DNA of 33,093 nt from Bacteroidetes bacterium UBA7692 (lineage in GTDB: Bacteria; Bacteroidota; Bacteroidia; Chitinophagales; LD1): positions 1 to 33,093 of the forward strand of contig DLGO01000130.1 of NCBI GenBank assembly GCA_002482725.1. Reading direction: 5' to 3'. The notes under the pieces were generated by a model. The model was not told where the DNA came from, ran no database searches, and saw only the letters and a list, made by a program, of their open reading frames with translations. The position numbers were made by a program, and so were the translations under genes. Of the stretch, positions 29,211 to 33,093 are shown one piece after another. Each line of letters opens with the position of its first letter. Position 1 is the stretch's first letter.

Positions 29211-31127
29211 TCAATATAAAACTGTGGGTTTAACCAAAATCACCAATTTACTTTTGCTTCTGGACTTATCTCGATTACTAAACAACCATTTAAGTCCAGG
29301 AACGCGCGATAGCCCGGGTACTCCCCTTCCTGAATCATTCACAGAGTTTTCCTCAAGACCACCAAGGAGTATCATCTCATCATTTTTAACCCTTATGAGG
29401 GACTTAAAATCCCTCGATGTATTACCAGGAGGAGCATTAGGTGAAATACGCTCAGTAAAATTGGATTGTCTAACGCTTATGTCAAGCGTAATTTGCTCAT
29501 CACCCGATACAATAGGATTGATGGTAAGAGCCAAATCAGCATTAACCGGCTTATACTGCTGGGTTATTATATTCTGCGGATTTTGCGAACCAATGACGTT
29601 ATTCTGGGTTTCCAGATAGTATTCTGTCTTTCCTATGCTTAGGCTGGCTTCATGCCCATTTAGCGTTGCAAGCTTTGGTGTAGAACGCAATCTGAGTGAG
29701 CCATTTTCTTCAAGCAATTTCAAGGTTATATAAAAGTTAGGGGTTACTTTACCTAAAATAAGAGAACCTAATCCACCTAATCCACTGATTACATTATTGA
29801 TTGACTGTGCACCAAAAGTCATATCAAGTGCCGGAAAGATTGTGCCCTGCGTAGTTACAGGCTTATCACCAATACCGGCACTTAGACCTTTGCTTACTGT
29901 TGATGCCTTGCGTACTTCCATTACTATTACCTCTATAGAAATTACTGGCACAACCCTATCTAAATCATGAATAAAACTTTCAAGTTCATTTATACGCGGA
30001 TTAGATCCTGACAATATCAAGCTATTCAAATCCGCAAACATTTTTATATCCACACCTTTTTTCAGATCCGCAGGAATGAAATCAATGATCTTATCTACCG
30101 TACGGAACTTCAGTTGCAGCACTTTAGACATGCGCAAGCCCTCCAGATTTCTGTCGCCAACAAGATATATTCCATTTTCCTTTTTAAATGTGTAGTCAGT
30201 ACCATTTAATAAATACCCGAGAAACTCTTCGTATGTAAGGTTAGATACTCTTAATGTAGCAATCCCCTTGATATCTGAGAATAAATAATAATCAAGTTTT
30301 AACTGCTGGGTCACCTCCAGAAATATCTCCTGAATCGGCATATTGCTTGCATCAAAGGATATTGTTCCGTTAGTTACAACAATATTCAATGGTCCTGACT
30401 TTCCCTTTTTCTGCCCTGTCGCAGAAGCTTGTAAACTACCCGGCGGTATAGAACTGCCTACATCTTTCTTATCCAGTAAGAAGGTACTATCTGGTGTAAT
30501 AGTTAACTTATAATTATTGACATAGGCAAACAACTCAATAGCACTTGCAAATGGCTGGCTTTGTATAAAAGCACTTGCCAGTGTATATTCTATATCCGAA
30601 GAGGCGATTACATTTCTACCCGATAACGTGGTTATTTCCTTAACTATAGCATAAAGTGAATCTTTTTTAACATCAATGCTCAGAAGATCTTTAGGAGTTA
30701 CATAAGAAATCTTCAGCATGCGCGGAGCATTTACTACCTTTTTTGTAGTATCCACCGGGCTTTTGTACCTGCTTATATTTATTATGCTTCCAAAAAAAGA
30801 AATATCCAAATCATACCTTTTACACAGGAATACAAGAACATCCCTTACCGGAACTTTATAAAAATTATTGGCGACCTGATTATTCAATCCATCATCTACA
30901 CTGATATTCAATTTACTTGATGTAGCTATTGCATTAATAAACTCAGATAATGTAACATCCGAAATAGCTAATTCCACCTTTTGCTTCAATCCCGGACTAG
31001 TTCTGGAAAACGTATCAAGCTTAGCCTGAATCGTATCAAACCTGGTTTGCGACAGGACATCGGTTTTAGCAATAAAAAAAAGTAAAAATACCAGTGTATA
31101 TTTCAATTGGGCCAAGTGGTTCTTCAT
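29211..31127 (-). CDS. Outer-membrane secretin, GspD/PilQ family (638 aa)
   Basis: Signal peptide at residues 1-26 (LSQ). STN/N0-like domains lie at about 46-116, 140-218 and 245-325, with an N1-like domain at about 333-393. The secretin channel domain spans about 395-638, with VPVISIEVIVMEV, LRSTPKLATLNGHEA, EMILLGGLEE and RVPGLKWLFSNRDKS, ending in LVILVKPTVLY. These are the standard motifs of type II/type IV pilus secretins, which form a multimeric outer-membrane gate. The extra STN copy is more than usual. A paralogue of its first 220 residues is encoded just upstream. Strong call for the family; which substrate it exports is unknown. Confidence 0.93.
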   Translation of the reverse strand: MKNHLAQLKYTLVFLLFFIAKTDVLSQTRFDTIQAKLDTFSRTSPGLKQKVELAISDVTLSEFINAIATSSKLNISVDDGLNNQVANNFYKVPVRDVLVFLCKRYDLDISFFGSIINISRYKSPVDTTKKVVNAPRMLKISYVTPKDLLSIDVKKDSLYAIVKEITTLSGRNVIASSDIEYTLASAFIQSQPFASAIELFAYVNNYKLTITPDSTFLLDKKDVGSSIPPGSLQASATGQKKGKSGPLNIVVTNGTISFDASNMPIQEIFLEVTQQLKLDYYLFSDIKGIATLRVSNLTYEEFLGYLLNGTDYTFKKENGIYLVGDRNLEGLRMSKVLQLKFRTVDKIIDFIPADLKKGVDIKMFADLNSLILSGSNPRINELESFIHDLDRVVPVISIEVIVMEVRKASTVSKGLSAGIGDKPVTTQGTIFPALDMTFGAQSINNVISGLGGLGSLILGKVTPNFYITLKLLEENGSLRLRSTPKLATLNGHEASLSIGKTEYYLETQNNVIGSQNPQNIITQQYKPVNADLALTINPIVSGDEQITLDISVRQSNFTERISPNAPPGNTSRDFKSLIRVKNDEMILLGGLEENSVNDSGRGVPGLSRVPGLKWLFSNRDKSRSKSKLVILVKPTVLY

Positions 31128-31187
31128 AGTTAGTTAGGTCGCTAATATAGTATTTTTATCAATTTATATAAAATGAAGAGGATGTCA

Positions 31188-31835
31188 CTATTTCCTCCTT
31201 TCCAATCTATAAACATCACCATTCACAATCTTACATTCCAGGCCATTTGTTATAGCAAACTTTATCATCGCATCAGAGAATAGTTCCTTGTCAATTGTGG
31301 CACTTACAAGCATATTATCCAGCTCATTTTTGTATACTATATTTTTGCCTGATAGCATTCCAATTTCACGTACAACTTTGTGAAGAGAATCAGACTTTAT
31401 ATTTATACTTAAAACGTCCCTTCCCTTAATATAACTTATATTAGGCAAATGAACCGGAGCAAATGTAGTATCAATTGTAAGGTGTTTTTTTACAACCATT
31501 ATTGAGCCCATAAATGAAACATCCAGATCATACTTTCTGCATAAAAAAACTAACGCATCCTTTACAGAAACCTTAGGAAGGTTCTGGACAATGCTAGTAG
31601 ACTGATCAACTTCATCGTAGCTGATGTTAATTCTTCTGCTAGACGCTATCATTGAAATAAAATCAGCAATTCCCATTTCTTCTGAACCAATGCTAACTTT
31701 CTTTTTTAACCCGGGAATAGACCCTGATAATGTATCCAACCTGGCATTGAGCACAACAAATCTATCCTGACATAAGACAGATTGAAACATCAACATGATA
31801 GATAGAAATAAGGTGGCGCGTATGGCTAAACTCAC
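31188..31835 (-). CDS. Stand-alone secretin N-domain protein, truncated paralogue of the secretin (215 aa)
   Basis: Start taken as GTG at 31835; a TTG two codons earlier is possible, and the first ATG would remove most of the signal peptide. Signal peptide ends near SVLCQ. The rest aligns along its whole length with residues 27-220 of the next gene's secretin: P-G-L-K-x-K-V, VKDALVFLCRKYDLDVSFMG against VRDVLVFLCKRYDLDISFFG, and D-S-L-x-x-x-V-x-E-I-x-x-L-S-G. It then stops with TAG, with no N1 or channel domain. It is therefore a periplasmic STN/N0-type module without a gate, from a gene duplication, and looks intact rather than decayed. It may cap, line or regulate the secretin vestibule, or bind a substrate (inference). 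First gene of the cluster. Confidence 0.82.
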   Translation of the reverse strand: MSLAIRATLFLSIMLMFQSVLCQDRFVVLNARLDTLSGSIPGLKKKVSIGSEEMGIADFISMIASSRRINISYDEVDQSTSIVQNLPKVSVKDALVFLCRKYDLDVSFMGSIMVVKKHLTIDTTFAPVHLPNISYIKGRDVLSINIKSDSLHKVVREIGMLSGKNIVYKNELDNMLVSATIDKELFSDAMIKFAITNGLECKIVNGDVYRLERRK

Positions 31836-32430
31836 TAACAAGGGTATTTAAATACTTTCAGGGTTAAAAAACTTTAGCGAGCAATGTTAGTGTAAAATTA
31901 ATTGCAATGCATAATTATTGAAGCAAACCCTTTTAATAATGTTAGAGACTCTATTCTTTAATACTTTTCATTTCTATTAAAATTCTTAGATGGTCGAGGG
32001 ATTTTTTAATTTTGCAACTGAGGCATTCAGGGAAGTGGGTTCAATTCCTATCGCAACCTGAACTTACGTGTTTCACTTTTGCTTCACTAAGGGTTAAAAG
32101 AAATTTGAAAGTATAGAAATAGCAAGGGTTTCAGGATCGGTTCAATTCGCTCACATAGTCTCATCAAAAAGAGTTTCATATATGGTGTAAGCTGATCGTC
32201 CGTTTGGCTAAGGGTATTTTATTACGCTAATGACCATGAAGAAAGCCCAATAACGATAGCCAGAAAAGTGCGTGCTATTTCGGATTCAATAGATTCTGTC
32301 TAGTGATGAAATCAATATTTAAAGACTAAGGATGCCTTTTCAATTGAGTCAATCAAAATTGTTAAAGCTACTTTCCTTTCAAATAGAGATAATGCGTCCT
32401 TTTCTTTGACTATATCAAAAGCATAGAAAT
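31836..32430. other. About 595 bp without a supported gene
   Basis: No ORF with family features on either strand. It presumably holds the promoter of the secretin cluster, but I could not find a pair of Bacteroidota -33 TTTG and -7 TAnnTTTG elements at proper spacing. It contains a tRNA T-arm-like segment at 32035-32054 (GTGGG, TTCAATT loop, CCTAT), a 10-bp direct repeat GGTTCAATTC at 32038-32047 and 32139-32148, and one arm of a 17-bp inverted repeat (32121-32137). These suggest debris of an inserted element. Confidence 0.5.
32121..32137 (+). repeat. 17-bp inverted repeat arm, matching the tRNA-Leu downstream sequence
   Basis: AGCAAGGGTTTCAGGAT on the plus strand here is identical to the minus strand at 32904-32888, inside the region just downstream of tRNA-Leu. 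The match stops on both sides. For random sequence an exact 17-mer match in a window of this size is unlikely (well below one expected). Confidence 0.75.
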
Positions 32431-32745
32431 TTAGAAATTTGGGAAAGAAATTGAAGTGTTAGGGTCAACCTTAGATAATTTATTTCTCAACTCTTCATTT
32501 TGCTCGATCGTCTCAAATGAATCTTTAAAAGCACTAAGTTCGGTTATCCTTACCTCTCCTTCATTATATAGAATATGCTTCTTAGAAGTATTCTTGATAG
32601 TCCTGATATATTCTTCATTTAAAATCTTCAAAAGTTTTGAAAACTGAATTTTCTCTTTGGCAAAATACTTTGTCCAAACAAATTGCTCTATCTCATTTAT
32701 TTTTTTTTGAAACGCTGTGATATTTAGCTGTTCTGTTTCCTGCAT
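32431..32745 (-). CDS. Small orphan protein of unknown function (104 aa)
   Basis: ATG at 32745 with GGAG four nucleotides upstream. The protein is strongly helical and charged, with KKINEIEQFVWTKYF early on and DSFETIEQNEELRNKLSK late, and has no signal peptide or membrane segment, so it would be cytoplasmic. I recognise no family. It stands alone between the tRNA-Leu terminator and a non-coding stretch, which fits either a small regulatory protein or a leftover gene of a tRNA-inserted element. Its composition is AT-rich like the surrounding region. It may also be spurious. Confidence 0.45.
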   Translation of the reverse strand: MQETEQLNITAFQKKINEIEQFVWTKYFAKEKIQFSKLLKILNEEYIRTIKNTSKKHILYNEGEVRITELSAFKDSFETIEQNEELRNKLSKVDPNTSISFPNF

Positions 32746-32830
32746 GACTCCATATTTGTATTACACCATATGCAAGTATAATTCAATGCTGTATCGATAC
32801 ATAACGATAATAGTTATCCACCAGTAGAAT

Positions 32831-32850
32831 TGTTGTACCTATGTTGTACC
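32831..32850. repeat. Two direct copies of TGTTGTACC, 11 bp apart
   Basis: TGTTGTACC occurs at 32831-32839 and 32842-32850, one helical turn apart. An 8/9 match, TCTTGTACC, lies at 32909-32917 over the tRNA-Leu 3' end. Phased short repeats beside a tRNA 3' end are seen at recombinase binding sites, but no integrase gene is present, so this is a weak suggestion. Confidence 0.35.
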
Positions 32851-32870
32851 CGAAGAAAAATCTATAAAAT

Positions 32871-32901
32871 AAAAAAGGGCCTCAGTAATCCTGAAACCCT
32901 T
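32871..32901 (-). terminator. Rho-independent terminator after tRNA-Leu
   Basis: On the minus strand AAGGGTTTCAG, loop GATTA, then CTGAGGCCCTT forms an 11-bp stem (two G-T pairs) and is followed by a T run. It begins 11 nt after the mature tRNA 3' end. Confidence 0.85.
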
Positions 32902-32912
32902 GCTGTGTCTTG

Positions 32913-32997
32913 TACCCGGGGCGGGACTTGAACCCGCACAGCCGCAATGGCCACAGGATTTTAAGTCCTGCGTGTCTACCGATTTCACCACCCGGGC
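32913..32997 (-). tRNA. tRNA-Leu (anticodon UAA)
   Basis: 85 nt with all arms. Acceptor GCCCGGG pairs with CCCGGGT (last pair G-U). The D-arm has GGTGAAATCGGTAGACAC. The anticodon stem CAGGA/TCCTG encloses loop CTTAAAA, giving anticodon TAA. The long variable arm TGGCCATTGCGGCTGT is typical of leucine tRNAs. The T-arm is GCGGGTTCAAGTCCCGC and the discriminator is A. CCA is not encoded. It reads UUA codons. It lies about 66 nt downstream of a tRNA-Gly. Confidence 0.95.
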
Positions 32998-33024
32998 AAA
33001 CACTAAAAAGAACTTCGTACAAAC

Positions 33025-33057
33025 AAAAAATGCGAGCAATAATGCTCGCATTTTTTT
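33025..33057. terminator. Symmetrical hairpin terminator between tRNA-Gly and tRNA-Leu
   Basis: TGCGAGCA, loop ATAA, TGCTCGCA forms a perfect 8-bp stem, flanked by six A on one side and seven T on the other, so it can act in both directions. In the minus direction it follows tRNA-Gly by about 6 nt. Only 27 nt separate it from the tRNA-Leu 5' end. Confidence 0.85.
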
Positions 33058-33063
33058 CGCTTG

Positions 33064-33093
33064 AGCGGGAGACGAGGCTCGAACCCGCGACCT
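33064..33093 (-). tRNA. tRNA-Gly, 3' part only (5' part beyond the right edge)
   Basis: The minus strand shows a T-arm (GCGGG, TTCGAGC, CTCGT) and the 3' acceptor strand CTCCCGC with discriminator T, which match bacterial tRNA-Gly. The anticodon is outside the window, so the isoacceptor is not known, and the glycine identity rests on the acceptor and T73. Confidence 0.75.

Noticed and set aside
31188..31835. Frameshifted or broken secretin gene
   Set aside because: The protein ends in a clean stop and the next gene begins with its own signal peptide and full N-domains, so this is a duplicate, not one gene cut in two.
31844..31855. Perfect 12-bp palindrome GTATTTAAATAC just upstream of the first secretin-cluster gene
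   Set aside because: Several such 12-bp palindromes are expected by chance in a window of this size, and no second copy was found.
32035..32062. Possible tRNA on the plus strand
   Set aside because: Only a T-arm-like segment and a plausible 3' acceptor strand are seen; no matching D-arm, anticodon arm or 5' acceptor was found upstream.
32790..32801. Perfect 12-bp palindrome TGTATCGATACA upstream of the orphan ORF
   Set aside because: Same chance argument; could be an operator but nothing else supports it.
32839..33051. 70-codon frame over the tRNA genes
   Set aside because: It is read through tRNA-Leu and the terminators, so it is an artefact.
1..33093. CRISPR array or insertion sequence
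   Set aside because: No regularly spaced short repeats with spacers and no transposase-like ORF with terminal repeats were seen; repeats present are protein-domain repeats.

Overview
The window looks like a Bacteroidota chromosome, most likely from the Chitinophagia/Cytophagia side. The reasons are SprB-type and SBBP beta-propeller repeats, a gliding/T9SS-like C-terminal domain, the Bacteroidota-style subfamily of giant RHS proteins, tRNA genes without an encoded CCA end, and starts without clear Shine-Dalgarno sequences. Every supported gene is on the minus strand, so transcription runs from high to low coordinates.

Layout in the direction of transcription. (1) 33093-32871: the 3' end of a tRNA-Gly, a strong hairpin terminator, a complete tRNA-Leu(UAA) and its terminator. 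(2) 32870-31842: a sparse region with one small orphan ORF and some repeats, including a 17-bp exact inverted copy of tRNA-flanking sequence. It may be the scar of a tRNA-targeted element. (3) 31841-26042: a tight cluster of envelope-spanning secretion parts like those of type II secretion or type IV pili. It holds a stand-alone duplicate of the secretin N-domains, a full secretin, a PilM/PilN-like (GspL-like) protein, a PilO/GspM-like protein, a three-domain Fn3-like lipoprotein and a PilP/GspC-like protein. No ATPase, platform protein, pseudopilin or prepilin peptidase is present in the window. (4) 25771-25322: a small exported protein of unknown function. (5) 25113-1: a run of overlapping or nearly abutting genes. 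It starts with a 2014-residue surface protein (SBBP propeller, four SprB + lectin-like units, T9SS-like CTD), followed by an OmpH/Skp-like chaperone and a lipoprotein. Then come a 1933-residue SpvB/TcB-like protein, a small exported protein with LolA-like features, a 1480-residue protein equal to the front part of a canonical Bacteroidota RHS polypeptide, and a protein of more than 2314 residues. That last one carries SprB/PKD-like modules, YD repeats and the RHS core, and runs off the left edge at the YPFGM motif.

How they may work together (inference): the right half supplies an outer-membrane secretin and its inner-membrane tether. The left half supplies very large exported proteins that together resemble a Tc/RHS cocoon split over three polypeptides, with a periplasmic chaperone and lipoproteins encoded between them. 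The split RHS architecture, a roughly 440-residue propeller-like insertion inside the RHS core, and the link to a partial type II-like apparatus are the most unusual points. The variable C-terminal tip of the RHS protein, where a toxin would sit, lies just outside the window.
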